NCBI GenBank assembly: GCA_948567375.1
Contig: OX419758.1
Span: 47,011,473-47,075,472 of the forward strand
Direction of reading: 5' to 3'
DNA length: 64,000 nucleotides
DNA from: Lunularia cruciata
Lineage: Eukaryota; Streptophyta; Marchantiopsida; Lunulariales; Lunulariaceae
The first letter of the stretch is position 1, and each line of letters begins with the position of its first letter. A model generated the notes under the pieces. It saw only the letters and a list, made by a program, of their open reading frames with translations, did not search any database and was not told where the DNA came from. A program made the translations under genes and the position numbers. Positions 9,798 to 21,400 of the stretch are shown here, in pieces.

Positions 9798-10834
9798 CTA
9801 TTTGTCTTTATCCTCTTTTGGGTTTGCACTTTCTTCCTCCATTGGTGAAGTTGTAGCATGATCTATCCTCTCTTCCACAATTTTGTGAGCTTTTTCCATC
9901 ACCAATTTCATTTCTTCAATAATTGCTAGGGTGGGAGGTAGATGCCAAGAAACACGCTCAAGATTGTTAAACATGCTCAAGATGGTCCAATCATGACCAT
10001 GACATTAAATTCACATTTTATATAACATTATTGGAATTTAATCTACATGGTATAACAAGTTGGTTTACTTCCTTGTACATATCTGTAGTTGGAGTGTAGT
10101 CTAGAATAAATTTGGGTGCTTTTGGTGAAATCAAATCAGATGGTTCTTGGGTATTGGGAATTGAACCACAAATGAAAGCCTCAACAAGAAGGGAGTAACA
10201 TTCATATGATCTTTTTCCTCATCAATTACATCCATCTCATCTTCTTTGCACACCTCAAAACTGTCTTTACCTACCTTTGCAATGCCTAAACTCACAAGCA
10301 CATGGAAGGAGATATTTTCTTGTCTTCCAAACATTTCATCCATCCTTAAAAAATATGTACATTTGTGATTTAACTTGTCCTTGATTTTTTTTCTATCCTC
10401 CCTTCAGGTCACTCTTTGTCAATCCTGCTCTAGTTGACTTCTTTTCCTAGTCACAAGTTGCCTTGTAAATGTCATGTATCTTGCCATTTTTTGTAAAACT
10501 TGTCACCATTCATGGACTCAAGGAACCCTTTCTTGAACTTCACCAAATAGGTGGCCATATTCTTAAAAGCAATATTTTTTTGCACTAGTTTCTTAGTTGT
10601 GGCCCGTGAAACTACTTTGAAAAATTCATGATTATCTAGATAATCCAATAGTTGTGCATAATGAGCTAAAACTATCCTGAATCTTTTTTCTTCTCCCTTT
10701 TCCTTCATCCCCATCAACTTTTTGAACCTGATCGGATTGCTAGAGTCTCTTCCACTCCTCTCCATTGAAGATCCTATTGATATTAAAATGAGAAGGTTTT
10801 CTCTCCCATTCCTTGTTAAAGATCTTGTTGACAT
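9798..10834 (-). pseudogene. Minus-strand coding remnant, unknown
   Basis: Three minus-strand open segments (10834-10472, 10343-10131, 9980-9798) follow one another and share a charged, Lys/Glu-rich, non-repetitive composition. The first is 120 residues and contains AHYAQLLDYLDNHEFFKVV; the last contains EEMKLVMEKAHKIVEE, which could be helical or coiled. I do not recognise them. They may be parts of one decayed gene or a transposon gag; the frames differ between segments. Confidence 0.3.
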
Positions 10835-11040
10835 TAATATGAGAAGGTTTTGGAATCCAAGAGGATTGGGTGAGAGATTTTGAGAGGATCTTGGGAAGGA
10901 TAGAGATGAAGAAATTACAACTTCAATTTCCTCCTCTTGCTATATTGTCTTGTACGGTGATGGGTCTTCATCCTTGCTCAATTTTATACTAAGAGCCATA
11001 ACCTCAAAGTTGGCAAAAAATTATTGAATTTTGGTCACCA

Positions 11041-11372
11041 TTGGTGCATCATATAGTGCATCACATGCATTTATTTATCTAACAAGACACATTAAATCCA
11101 TATTCATGCACATCTTCAATTTAATGAGTGCTTCTTCTCGTGCCTATGAGTACCTATTCTCTTAGAGTAGGTGTATCAATTTAGTGAGCTCCTATTTTGT
11201 TCACCATTTGGTGTATTGCCTCTTGAGAATCTACTTATCTAACTAGACATATTAAGCCGCACTTTGTGCACATCTTCAATTTAGTAAGCAATTTCCTCTC
11301 ACAACCATCTACAATTTAGTGAGCAATTCTTCTCGTGCACATCTTTGATTTAGCAAGCACCTATTCTATTGG
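11041..11372. repeat. Degenerate short tandem and dispersed repeats
   Basis: The motif CATCTTCAATTTAGTGAGC, with variants, occurs about five times within 330 bp, along with two copies of a longer unit (TATCTAAC, then AGACATATTAA, then GTGCACATCTTCAATTTAGT). Unit spacing is irregular, so this is an old, eroded array. Confidence 0.6.
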
Positions 11373-13139
11373 AGGAAATAAATTCAATTTAGTTTTTTGA
11401 TACACATAGATCCATGCATCTCTTTTGTCTCTCTTATACGTATCAATTACACTCCATTTGGCTAGCAGCAAATTTTGATCACTTTTCCAACACATGCGTA
11501 CTACACCTGCTCTTGGTTTGATGTGACCAAGCATAAATATTTCAAATATTAGATACTCTTCCACGTATCCTGTTCTTGTTTGATGTGACACATGGCACAT
11601 TATCATTTGTTCAAATATTTGTTCATTAATATTTATTTATTGGTGTTGCTAATCACACCCGTAATCCCTCGATCGCCCGTGCCATGCAAAAGAGTAAAGG
11701 GATTGTTGAAACTGCTCATAATGGGTCCATGGGTATTGTATAATATTTTGTGGATGTTTCACTTTAACATCCACTCTTTTTTTCGGAACCCAGAAATATC
11801 TTTACCGTTTTTCTAGGGTTTTGTATAGGTGCTATAATTTTCCTAATCGGAACCCACAGTTGCTTCTAAGAAACCTAGGGGAAGGTTTTACTCTACAAGT
11901 ATTGTAACTCTTGCCAAGGCCGTATGGCACTGTATCTTTCTTCATTTGTCTTTGCTGCAAATTGTCGGTAGTTGTCACGGCGTAAGCAAGCTAAGTAACC
12001 TTTTCATTTCCACATTCTCGCATGTTAACACAACTCCTGGCTATATAGATATGAGAAAAACTGTGAAAACATATGCAGAATGTACGTTTATTTGAAGTGG
12101 CATGTCAAACTCACCACTGGAGGAGCATCCCTTCGCTACAATGATTGACAAAACAAGTATATTGATGAAATTGTTTTAGTATCTAAACATGGAGAAACAA
12201 ATAGTTGGTATGCTACGCTAAAATGCATGTCAGCGAGTCAAATCTGCGTTATATACTACCGTAGTTGCAGTAGTCACCAACGGTAGTTGATGGGTGTTGA
12301 TGGTATTTGACTATTGCATGTGAATTTAATACTCCGGTAATTACCATAGTCTTACACAAGGCTACTTAATTGTCAAAAAAATATCTATTGGATTTTGCAG
12401 GGTTTATATAATATTGATTTAGTTTTTCTTTGATTGGTATATTCTCATTTATTCTTGAATGGTATGTCATAAATTCGATTTTACATTATTTAATTAAAAT
12501 TATTCATAATTATTCAAATTTTGTTGACCATACATATAGAGACTAATATGAATATTATATGGATTTTATTTTATTTCCAAATTTTGATGTAAATTTTAAT
12601 AAATGTAAAATTTGAGAAGAATTACCTAAAACCTTGATGTTTATTCAACATTAATAATTTTCAGAAAATCTTATTTTATATGAGAAATTTGAGTTTGGAA
12701 GAGAACTCAAATGAAAATAAAATTTTAGAATATTGTAATGGATTGCTATAGATCAAAATGACACTCTTCACTAATTTTATTTGTAACAATCTATTTTCCT
12801 TGAAACATTTTCCTTGCTTCAAATTTCTAGAGTAAAACAATAAAAGTCTACAAAAAGTTTGGTTTAAAGCCCCAAGAGCAAATCTGGATGACTGAGCATC
12901 AAAATAAATAAATGTATATAAGGTAATCTAAGATCATATAGTTATAAGATGTTTTAAATTGATATCAATTTTTGGAGATACTGAAAGAACTATCTATATA
13001 TTAAAATTGGAATTTGACATCTTTGCTTAGGAGACTAGTGACTAGTACTATAATATATGCATTGTAATAAATCATTTCACTACTAATTGGACATCATAAT
13101 ATCTTTAGAGTTGGCAAATCCAATTATAGCCTTGATCAT
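11373..13139. other. Intergenic DNA, nothing firm
   Basis: 11,600-12,350 is slightly richer in CpG than its surroundings and has a small stem (ACTACCGT...ACGGTAGT, near 12,255-12,287). No family or RNA gene is recognised. 12,400-13,100 is AT-rich with short A/T runs. Confidence 0.35.
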
Positions 13140-13400
13140 TTCCTTCTCTGCTTTGATACCTTCAATTAAAGCTTTATGAAACAAAGAAACATGAACACAA
13201 GCACAAAAGACCCAAAGGGTCACATTTCTTAAAATAAAAAACAAATCATATGTAATATGAGCCCAAGAAAAATTCTAGTTCACTTGACCAATCTATAATC
13301 TATTAATTGGACATAAAGTAATCTCTATCATATACTTTCCTAAAGCTAAAGATTCAATTTGCAAGGGAGTGTAGAAGTATCTAGTACTAAATTGATATGA
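13140..13400 (-). repeat. Rep-F copy 1, fragment
   Basis: Plus-strand text matches 14,570-14,770 (shared CAAGGGAGTG-AGAAGTATCTA and neighbouring blocks), so this is the 3' part of a minus-oriented Rep-F copy. Strongly diverged. Confidence 0.6.
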
Positions 13401-13429
13401 ACTTGTGAAATGAAGTAGTCATCATTTGA

Positions 13430-14450
13430 TTCTTATACCCACTTCTTGCTTGAATAAAGCTCTCAATTATAGCTTTCTTGATAGTAAGTGTTTGAAGAAG
13501 GTGGTTCTTGTTTGCAAGTTTTCCTAGAGGGATGTTTTTACTAACTATCATACCATTCTAATAGTCGCATCTTTGCTAACGTATATGGATGTATTTTGGA
13601 ATTCAAGTTGAGTACTTGGGCAAAGAACTCCAACATGTATGCCAAGTGCCAAGCACTAAGTTTGTTTTAGATCAAGCTATAATGATTTGGACTATTTATA
13701 AGTACTCCATGTGTTATAGTCCAAGTGTGTTAATAGAGCTCTTTATACTCCTTTTATTGATTTCAAGAAAGCCTTTGTTAAGGTACTCAAGAAAGCTCTA
13801 AGTGAAAGCCTAAGTGAAGTTAGAGTTTCACAATATCTGACTGCTTGGGCTACAAGGTGGAATGTTTTTTAATATTAAAAGTTGGAACCTATTGTGCACA
13901 AGGTGATCAAAGAGCAGTTCTTATGTTGGCTATGGCATGGCCTTTGTTTCAAGATGGTGTTCTATAAGCATTTTTTGAATTCTATATTGGTGTATTGTGA
14001 ACAAGATTATCTAATGGCTAAGATATCTACCTCTCTTAGACATATCATCACTCAATATAGGACTAACTCTCATAGACTTGCTACAGAAGAAATGCATAGG
14101 AAGTATATAGATTATTCCATGTGGTTTTGTATGCTATATTCCATGAGCAAGGTTAAAGATGAGCACAATAGATTTATTCAGTACCCTTGTTATGAGGAAA
14201 TCAGGTTAGACATCAGATTAGCACTACAAACTTCTCCACTCTCTTGTAGATTGAGGTTTTACCTTTAGGAAAGCATATGGTAGAGATCAGTTTACATTAG
14301 ATCAATATATTATATACTAATCAAGTGCCCTAGGATTTTTCCTATGCTCACATTGCATGTGATTTGTATTGTGTTTTTAGCCTTTGACTCTTTAGGTCTT
14401 TTGAACTTTATTTCATTGTTTTATTGATTGGTGCTATATTTAGATTCTAT
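13430..14450 (+). mobile_element. Rep-F copy 2, LINE-like remnant
   Basis: The open frame 13882-14268 (128 residues) shares long blocks with the minus-strand frame at 15036-14830: MVFY-F-N, LVYC-QDYL, KYIDYSMW and KVKD are common to both. The C-terminal part resembles the zinc-binding tail of plant LINE reverse transcriptases, although two ligands are lost here. The 3' end (to about 14,440) matches the 3' end of copy 3 in opposite orientation. Placement as a LINE rests on the zinc pattern alone. Confidence 0.5.
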
Positions 14451-14539
14451 GAGAAGATGATTGTGAGACTATCTCTTTTGAGCTCTCAAGATATCCTTAG
14501 TATAATAAGGTGATCCAAGGAAGCTATGTATCTTTAGAT

Positions 14540-15236
14540 TTGTTTAAGATCTTCATCAATGAACAATGAGTAATGAAATATAAAGCCTAGGAGATCCAAA
14601 GAGTCAACAGGCTAAAAATACAATACAAATCACATGAAATGTGAGCCTAGGAACAATCCAAGGGCTCCTAAGTAGTCTATAAAATATTGATGCAATGTAA
14701 ACTAATCTTTATCATCTCCTTTCCTAAATCTAAAGCCTCAATTTTCAAGGGAGTGGAGAAGTATCTAATACTAATCTGATGTCTAACTTTGATTTTCTCA
14801 TAATGAGTGCACTCCAAAAATACATGGTTTTAATCTTTTACTTTTCTTAAGGAACATAATGAGCAAAGCCACATGGAATAATCTATATGCTTCCCACAAC
14901 CTTCTTGTACAACAAGTCTATGAGATTTAGTCCTATGAGAAATAATATGTTTAAATGAAGGAGACATCTTAGATAGAAGATAGTCTTGCTTACAATACAC
15001 TAACATATAATTCACAAATTGTTGATAGAACACCATCTTGGTACTAGGTTCATGTCATAGGCAACACAAGAATTACTCCTTGATCACCTTAGATAGTACA
15101 AGAGGTTCCACCTTCCAATGTTGTTCAGAAATATTCCACCTTGTAGCCCAAGCAACCAGATTTGAATAATCAACTTTGCTCTTAGCTCTCACATATGTGT
15201 CCAAGGTGAGGTCCATGGAGCACGAGAGACTCCTTT
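14540..15236 (-). mobile_element. Rep-F copy 3, LINE-like remnant
   Basis: Minus-strand reading carries MWLCSLCSLRKVKD, then NHVFLEC about one codon after a TAA: a C-x2-C ... H-x4-C arrangement like the zf-RVT tail of plant LINEs. Upstream it reads AWATRWNISEQHWKVEPLV, matched by copy 2. It is tail-to-tail with copy 2, giving a long inverted repeat with a spacer of roughly 100 bp. Broken by stops; no RT core is visible. Confidence 0.5.
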
Positions 15237-15338
15237 AACAATCTAGCAGTTGGTACTCATAGATTATGTAGCACAACAAGCCTAGTAAGGGAGTCTCTCT
15301 TGCTCCATGGACCTTACCTTGGACACATACATGAGAGC
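15185..15338. repeat. 51-bp inverted repeat with short loop
   Basis: 15185-15235 and 15288-15338 are inverted copies with about six mismatches in 51 bp, around a 52-bp loop. Each arm holds CTCCATGGACC. They are the facing ends of Rep-F copies 3 and 4. Confidence 0.85.
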
Positions 15339-15967
15339 TAAGAACAAAGCTTTAACCTCAAGAGGAAAAAAAATCTGTCTCAGCAAGCAGCAAAACTTAA
15401 GGAGTTTGAGTCCTCACACCAAGTTCATCACACAAAAAGACTTTTTGAACCTTCTCAATCTTCTACCACCATGTCTTCTTAGTATTGGGATCCCAAATTT
15501 GAGCACCATAGAAAAGTATAGGCTATACAAGAGATATGAATAACACCTCCTTCACCATCTTCGATAATTTGGAGAGATTACTTTTAGAAGCAAGAACTAC
15601 AAGTATGCAAATTGGTTCTTTGTGAGCTATGCTTGGAGGTGTAGCTCACATGATAGAGCAACTTCTTTGCATGCAATATGGATTGATACCCCACACCTCT
15701 ATATGCATATAGGTATGAACCATAAGAGAGCCTAAGATGTGGGCAAAATCTTTTTACAAGTTTGGTAAGAAGGATGTTACTACCAATTACTATACCATCT
15801 TAGTGGGTAGCATCTTTACTAAGCCATCCAAATGTATAGTGGAATCTAGATTAAGTACTTATGTTGAGAATTCCAACATTTGTGTCAAGTGCCATGCAAC
15901 TTAGATTAGACTCTAGGACTTTTGACCATTTTTTAGTGCTCCATATGATATGTAGGAAGTCCAAAGA
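15286..15967 (+). mobile_element. Rep-F copy 4, interrupted by MetR-1
   Basis: The open frame 15307-15543 begins with DLTLDTYMRAKNKA, matching the minus-strand text of copy 3. 15750-15965 matches 13,440-13,730 in the same orientation (AGAATTCCAACAT...CAAGTGCC). The match ends exactly where MetR-1 begins. Confidence 0.55.
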
Positions 15968-16413
15968 TGTCACGCCATTTGTAGTGTTGGATCTAGATTC
16001 CTTGGACCCTGGAGTTCCGATGATAGTAGTTAGAGCCATTTTGGCAATTACTCATAGACTACTTTTTGACGGTCAGATTTTGTGTTCCAAATACTAACTA
16101 CATGGTGGGGCCCACCGTCACTTACACCGTCTATACCATTGGGTGTGCCGTCAGTGGGACCATTGGGATGAGACCTAGGTGGAAATCAGTAGTATCCCTT
16201 GGGAGTGCAGCTCTAGAGAGCTCACTTCTCTATTATTGAGCTTTTGAGTTCCTAGCTAGAGTGGACAGAAAGTTGGTGAGCGTCACCTGGAGTCTCTTAG
16301 CTAAAGTGGGTGTGACTTGACTATAATCAATGCACTATTGTTGGCAAGTTGTTGAGGACTAGTTAAGTACTTAACTGATTGAGTTGATTCAAGTTATAAA
16401 CAATATGATTACA
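15968..16413 (+). repeat. MetR repeat A (5' copy of MetR-1)
   Basis: 446 bp from TGTCACGCCATTTG to GATTACA. Same length and ends as 29921-30366 (minus) and similar to 20751-21199 (minus) and 49525-49964. It contains GGTGGGGCCCACC at 16104-16116. Confidence 0.85.
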
Positions 16414-17429
16414 ATAGAGAAGTGAGTTAGGGGGAAATTGGGTGTAGGAACGGCAAGTGTTGGTGATATTTCCAAGCTTGGTAGATTGTGGTGTCTTGAT
16501 TGAGTTGTTCAGATTTCCTTAAGAGAGATTGTGTGTGGAAGCGCTAGCAAAATTTAGAGCTAGAGAGAAACAATTTTCAAGCGGTAGTTGTGATTTTGAG
16601 CTCAAGAGATGAAAGCAAGACCAATTTGTTGTGAGTTGAGCTCAAAAAGTGAAATTGAAGGTGGAGTTGGGAGCAGATCCTCATGAATTAGAGATTAGAC
16701 AAAACTTATTTTTCCAATTTGGCTCAAGTGAAGAGTTAGTTGAGGATTTAGAGGTCAGCCAAATTTAGGGATTTACATCAAATTTTATGTCAAATTTATG
16801 TCAGATTTAAGTCAGATTTTGTGAAGGGTTTACATCAAATCTTGGCAAGAAGATCCCTTTCTTAGTGATCCTTATAGCCCAAGAAGTAGATAAGTGTTCC
16901 AATTATGTCAAATGCCAAATGATTGCAGAGTCAATCTTGTGTTTTTTTATGAGATGGAAGGTTTTTGTTTAGATTTCTTGTGATTGGACCCCCTCCATTC
17001 TATGCTTCTTGTTTGTGCACCGTGTTTATATGAGGTGCCCTGAATTTAGAGCATTTGTGCTTTGGTGTGCTCTTGATAGTGAGGCTGGAGTGATGACCAG
17101 TCAGACTATCTATGTTTCTCTTTGGTGAGGCAAGAAGTGATGACTTGTAGACCATGAGAGTGCGTGTTGTGATGGCAGGTTACATGTTGCCTTTTCCCTA
17201 GTATAGTTGTCTTAGTTAGAGTTACATTAGTGGGTATTGTTCCATTAGTGTTGGCACTTTGTGGTGCTTGGTTGGTGGCGTAGCACTTGGTGGTGTACTT
17301 GCGGTTTACTGTTGCAATTTGTGGTTTCGGTTTGCAATTGATGGTTTGTAGTTACTTTATCACGTGTTCATTGGGGATTCTAGAGGAGATAGTCCTGTAG
17401 TATGCAATAGGTTTACTCAAAGTGGCACT

Positions 17430-17438
17430 TGATATCAG
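17430..17438 (+). other. Possible primer site upstream of MetR-1 gag
   Basis: TGATATCAG, with TGGTATCAG at the same place in MetR-2 (28547-28555, minus): nine bases matching the initiator-Met primer site. It lies about 1 kb after repeat A, which is unusual. If real, the 5' LTR would be about 1.46 kb rather than 446 bp. Confidence 0.4.
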
Positions 17439-17456
17439 CTTGTATCTCAGGTCCTA

Positions 17457-18720
17457 ATGAGGGAGGAGATTGACTCTCAGTTGGAGTTTGACATTGGAGC
17501 TGATCTAGTTGAGAGTGCACTTGGCATATCCACACCATTGTTGTGGGACATGGATGAGATTTATGGGGCCTCCAAAGGCCCTAGGCATTACTCTAGTGCA
17601 ATGGGTACCATTGAGTTGGATGACTTCATCCAAGAGTTTGATAGTTAGTGTGATATGCAGCAGATGCAAAACCGGACTTTGTTTATACCTTTCATGGCAT
17701 GGAAGGGGTTGTTTTAGCATTTGGAGGGTCCACCAATGGATAATTACCATGAGTTCAAGAGAGCTCACTTGGAAGAGATTTAGTCATGGAGAAAATATTG
17801 GTCTCCAAACTATATCTCTATCACTTCAGGCTTGGTTGCCAAGAGTAGATTGGGAGTACCCACAATTTCTAGCTCCAATAGTGTTGGTGGAGCTAGTGGA
17901 GGTGCACAAGCTAGAGATAATGCTACTACAAGTGGAGGTAGCACTACAGGAGGTGGTGCATTTTGTGGTTTAACCCCATGGTGGAGTTCTTCCAGTGTTT
18001 GAGGTAGAATTACTAGGGAGTGCAGACTGACAAGCTGAGAAGCTTGCAAGAGTTCCAATGGAAGGTTGGAGAGAGCCTATGCAAGGCATACACTCGCATG
18101 AGGCAGCTGATCAATTTCATTCAGGGAGTTATTGAGGCCCAAGCAGTCTAGTTTTGGTATGGGATATTGGACAAGGAATTGAGATGTAGAGTTCATGATG
18201 CTGCATTGTTACAAGCGACTTTGCCCACTTTGGTAGTGGTCTTTGGTTTGGTTGAGCATATTAAGCTCAACATGGTGAAGGAGAGAGTGGTGACATCTGC
18301 ATTTGGTAGGGAGACCTCATCCAAAATTGTGACTTCTTCTAGAGTGTAACAGAGTGCACCATGTCCAGTTGGTTTTTCAGGACAAGGTGGACAGCCTAGA
18401 TTCTATGGCATGAGTGGAGGGCCTATTGTAGTTAGACCGTTACTTTCATTTTTGGATCAGCAACTAGTGAGTAGTGGTGTTGCTTGTTGGACTTGTGGTG
18501 GACCTCATCACAAGAGAGAGTGCACTCAAAGACCTAATACCTTAAGTACATCACAGCTAGCATAAAGGCAATGTGAGCATTGCCATAGATTTGGTCACAT
18601 TAGTGACCGGTGCTTTGACCTACACTCGGAGTTTTAGAATGGTAGGGCTACTATGGTAGGTGGTAGAGGAGATCTAATTCATGGAAGAAGAGGTGGTGGT
18701 AGAGGATCTACACCTAGTAG
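17457..18720 (+). pseudogene. gag: MetR-1 gag
   Basis: Starts at ATG 17457 (MREEIDSQLEF), followed by the conserved block LLWDMDEIYGASKGPRHYS. The middle is frameshifted and broken by TAG stops. Two zinc knuckles survive near 18,482-18,525 (ACWTCGGPHHKREC) and 18,570-18,615 (QCEHCHRFGHISDRC). The second is a canonical C-x2-C-x4-H-x4-C, so the protein would have bound element RNA. Confidence 0.78.
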
Positions 18721-19139
18721 AGGTGAAGTACCTGCCCTTAATTCTAATATAGCCATGGCTACTCGTATTGAGCAGTTGGAGTAGAGATTGGCTAGCATGG
18801 CCATCGCTCAAATGAGATCAGATTTGGGTGCTGAGGCTTCCAACCTCATATGTTAGTGATAGAGATGCTTTGGACTTCATGTGCAGAGCAACACAAGTTG
18901 ATGCATCTACAGCAGTGACTAGGAGTGCAGTACATGCTCCAAAGCCTAGAGGAGCATCGATGAAGTTGGACCCACAAAGAGGAGAGGTTGGGAGATAGGT
19001 CAAACTTCCCCAATCTTTCATGCTCTGTAAGGCCTTACAAATGTTATCCATGGCTCCTAAATATCCCGGTGCAGGTGTGGTAGGTGGTGATGGGGTGCAT
19101 GATGGACTACCTACTAGTTAACCACCTGCTACTCTATGC

Positions 19140-19905
19140 AAACTAAGTCTAGCATAATGTTGGAGGCGGCTCAACTGATTATGCGCTATTTGTTATTTTT
19201 AGCTAGTGACATGTGTACATTGGAGTTGACCTAGCCCTAGTGTTTTCATTGCCTGCCATGCCTTGTGAGAGTACAGATGTGGTTCCTACTACTAGAGCAA
19301 AGATGGTTGATAGTGGAGTTGACTTGGTTGAGGAGCATGGGATCCGCTCAGCGACCAATGGTTTATAGCAGACAACCGTGGCTAGATTGGAGGAGTTACT
19401 AGCTAGACCGGCCTTTGAGAGAGTGCGGTTCACACCTAGTATTGTCTTATTGGATAACCAGAGGGGAATTTTCCATTTGGTGGGACCTTCGATACACTAC
19501 AGAGAGTCTTATTAGACTCTAGTGCGCAACTCCTCATGTTGGGGAAGGCTGCAATTGTCGGTCTAGGGTTACGTAAGACCAATGTAGAAAGATGTACATT
19601 TCAGATCCAGACATCTCTAGGTGGTGGTGGTTTAACACAATACATCACATGCGGGGAGTTGTTGTCCAGGTTCAACCTAGTCACTCGATTGATAGCTTGG
19701 TGGTGAGAGCTCATGCTATTACGACAATAGTTGAGTCATATGATGTGCTACCTGGTGGAGTAGTGCTATATCCCATGGGTTTTAGCATCAACTATTGGGA
19801 GGAGACAACCTCCTCTAGACCAGGTTGGTAGTCAGGTGAGGGACAAGTATGTTGCCTACAAGTATGCTTTAGTAGTGGCAGTCTTGGCTCATTATAGTCC
19901 TGTGA
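19140..19905 (+). pseudogene. MetR-1 protease region
   Basis: Collinear with 26853-26097 of MetR-2. The active site reads LLDSSAQLLMLG near 19,507-19,545: the Gly of the expected D-S-G is replaced by Ser, so it is inactive. It ends at the truncation. Confidence 0.72.
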
Positions 19906-19906
19906 G

Positions 19907-20159
19907 CAGACCTGTCTCTCACTCAAGATGAACCTTTGATGACTATTATGGTAGCGCACCATGGACTAAGAAGGCAAAGAATCCCAACTCTATCATACTC
20001 CTCCAAGGCTAACACTCTAATACTCAAGACATTCCTCACTAGAGAACTCAATGAAAGAGAGAGATAATTGCAAATGAAAGGATGATGAGTACTTCCTCTC
20101 CCCTTGTTTATATACTTGTGAAATAGTTATACACCAATGTTACTAATTATAAATTAATG
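19907..20159. other. Unassigned DNA between MetR-1 and Rep-E
   Basis: No coding signal. It starts at the MetR-1 truncation and leads into Rep-E. Confidence 0.4.
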
Positions 20160-20645
20160 TCGTTGTAATTTTCTTTTTTCTCTCTAAGAATAGACATGAT
20201 GCCTAATTATGAAGCTTACAAATAAGAGGTTGTGTGTAGACCTGATATTAATACTTTGAGCCTAGTTGTTTGCCCAATCACCAAATCTTCTAATCTTATT
20301 TCTAACATTCCTTCTATTGGGTAGAGGATGTGCAACCTAACCTATCACAACATGCACTCTTTGTCTACTATTCATCACTTCTAACCTTACCAAGGAGAAA
20401 TGCATAGCACACTTATAAGGAAAGAACCTAAGCATAGTGCCCGCATACCAATCCAAGCAAATTAGGCATATAATCAAGCATGGAGAGGATCCAAACACAA
20501 GAATTTCAGCAAAACTCTCCATACATTTATTGAAAATGAGCTTTAGAGCATCCTTGCTTTGTCCATAAATTTATTTCAATCTTATACTCCAAGATGCATA
20601 CTATCTATACTCCAAAATTGCATCCAATTTGTACTCCAAGTAGGT
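20160..20645 (-). repeat. Rep-E copy 1, part beyond MetR-2
   Basis: Minus-strand text matches 54,040-54,540. Shared blocks include GGATTGGT with GTTGTGAT or GTTATGAT and CCTTCTA-T-GGTAG. The conserved frame 20522-20337 shows LDWYAGTMLRFF, opposite LDWCASIALKFF in the other copy. The rest of this Rep-E copy resumes at 30,367, so MetR-2 inserted within it. Confidence 0.72.
20641..20645. repeat. MetR-2 target-site duplication, left
   Basis: TAGGT, matching TAGGG at 30367-30371 in four of five positions; supports one insertion spanning 20646-30366. Confidence 0.6.
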
Positions 20646-20648
20646 GTT

Positions 20649-20750
20649 GTGCGTATATACATCGCTACACAACATACATCGCTGTCAACATCATACACTA
20701 TAGAAGCACAACTCACACATAAGTCATACATAGACTCTAAAGTGCCACAA
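20649..20750 (-). repeat. MetR repeat B, terminal copy
   Basis: 102 bp, minus strand, running from TTGTGGCACTTTAGAGTC to GTATATACGCAC. Nearly identical to 21401-21502 and related to about 51505-51598 in MetR-3. It forms the 3' end of the element. Confidence 0.85.
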
Positions 20751-21199
20751 TAATCAGATTGCTTAACACTTTCAACTCAACTCAACTCAGATCAGTACTT
20801 GATCTGTCACTCTATAAACTGCCAACCAATTGGGCACTGATTATAGTCAAGCCACACCCACTTGAGCATAGAGAATCCAGGTGATGCTCGCCGGCCTCTA
20901 TCCACCATAGCCAGGAACTCGAAGGCTCAACATCAGAGAAGTGAGCTCTCTAGAGCTCACCTTCAAAACTATACCCCTGGACTCGAGCTAGCACTGGAAC
21001 CCTAACGGTCCCACTGACGGCACACTCGACGGTGCAAACGGTGCAAAGTGATGGTGGGCCCCACCGTGAAGTCAGTACCCCGACACAAAATCTAACCATC
21101 GGAAAGTAGTCTCTGAGAAATTGATGAAATAACTCTAATTACTGTCAATGGAACTCCAGTGTCTGAGCATCTAGATGTGGAACTACAAATGGCTTGATA
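20751..21199 (-). repeat. MetR repeat A, 3' copy
   Basis: 449 bp, matching 29921-30366 from its altered start (TATCAAGCC for TGTCACGCC) to CTGATTA. Directly followed by repeat B at 20750. Confidence 0.85.
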
Positions 21200-21200
21200 G

Positions 21201-21394
21201 CTGTCATGCGTATATACATCGCTACACAACATACATCGTTGTCAACATCATATCAGATTGTCAGATTGTATCAAATCAAATCAAATCAGATTATCGGAAA
21301 GTAGTCTCTGAGAAACTGCTAGAATAACTCTAACTACTATCACTGGAACTCCAGTGTCCAAGCAGCTAGATGCGGAACTACAAATGGCGTGACA
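21201..21394 (-). repeat. MetR partial repeats A' and B'
   Basis: 21283-21394 is the first 112 bp of repeat A. It is followed, in element orientation, by a run of GATTT/GATAC-type short repeats and then by the last ~52 bp of repeat B (21201-21252). It looks like a truncated extra A-B unit lying between B and A. Confidence 0.75.
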
Positions 21395-21400
21395 ACTATC

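Larger units (their letters stand above)
15968..19906 (+). mobile_element. MetR-1: truncated copy of the DNMT-bearing gypsy family
   Basis: Contains repeat A, a leader of about 1 kb, gag with two zinc knuckles, and protease, all collinear with MetR-2 on the other strand. It stops at 19906, the point corresponding to about 26097 in MetR-2, just before the methyltransferase domain. It is more decayed than MetR-2: more stops and fewer CpG. The 5' end is a clean junction inside Rep-F; no 3' terminal repeat was found. Confidence 0.85.

Noticed and set aside
11600..11900. Possible organelle DNA insertion or first exon
   Set aside because: Slightly different composition, but I could match no plastid or mitochondrial gene and saw no sustained frame.
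13882..14268. Host gene call for the 128-residue ORF
   Set aside because: It is matched by an inverted decayed copy nearby and belongs to a repeat family.
16414..17429. Treating the MetR leader as definite LTR sequence
   Set aside because: TGGTATCAG near gag would suggest a 1.46-1.8 kb LTR, but the 3' copy of A ends at 446-449 bp and passes into repeat B, so the extent of the LTR cannot be settled here.
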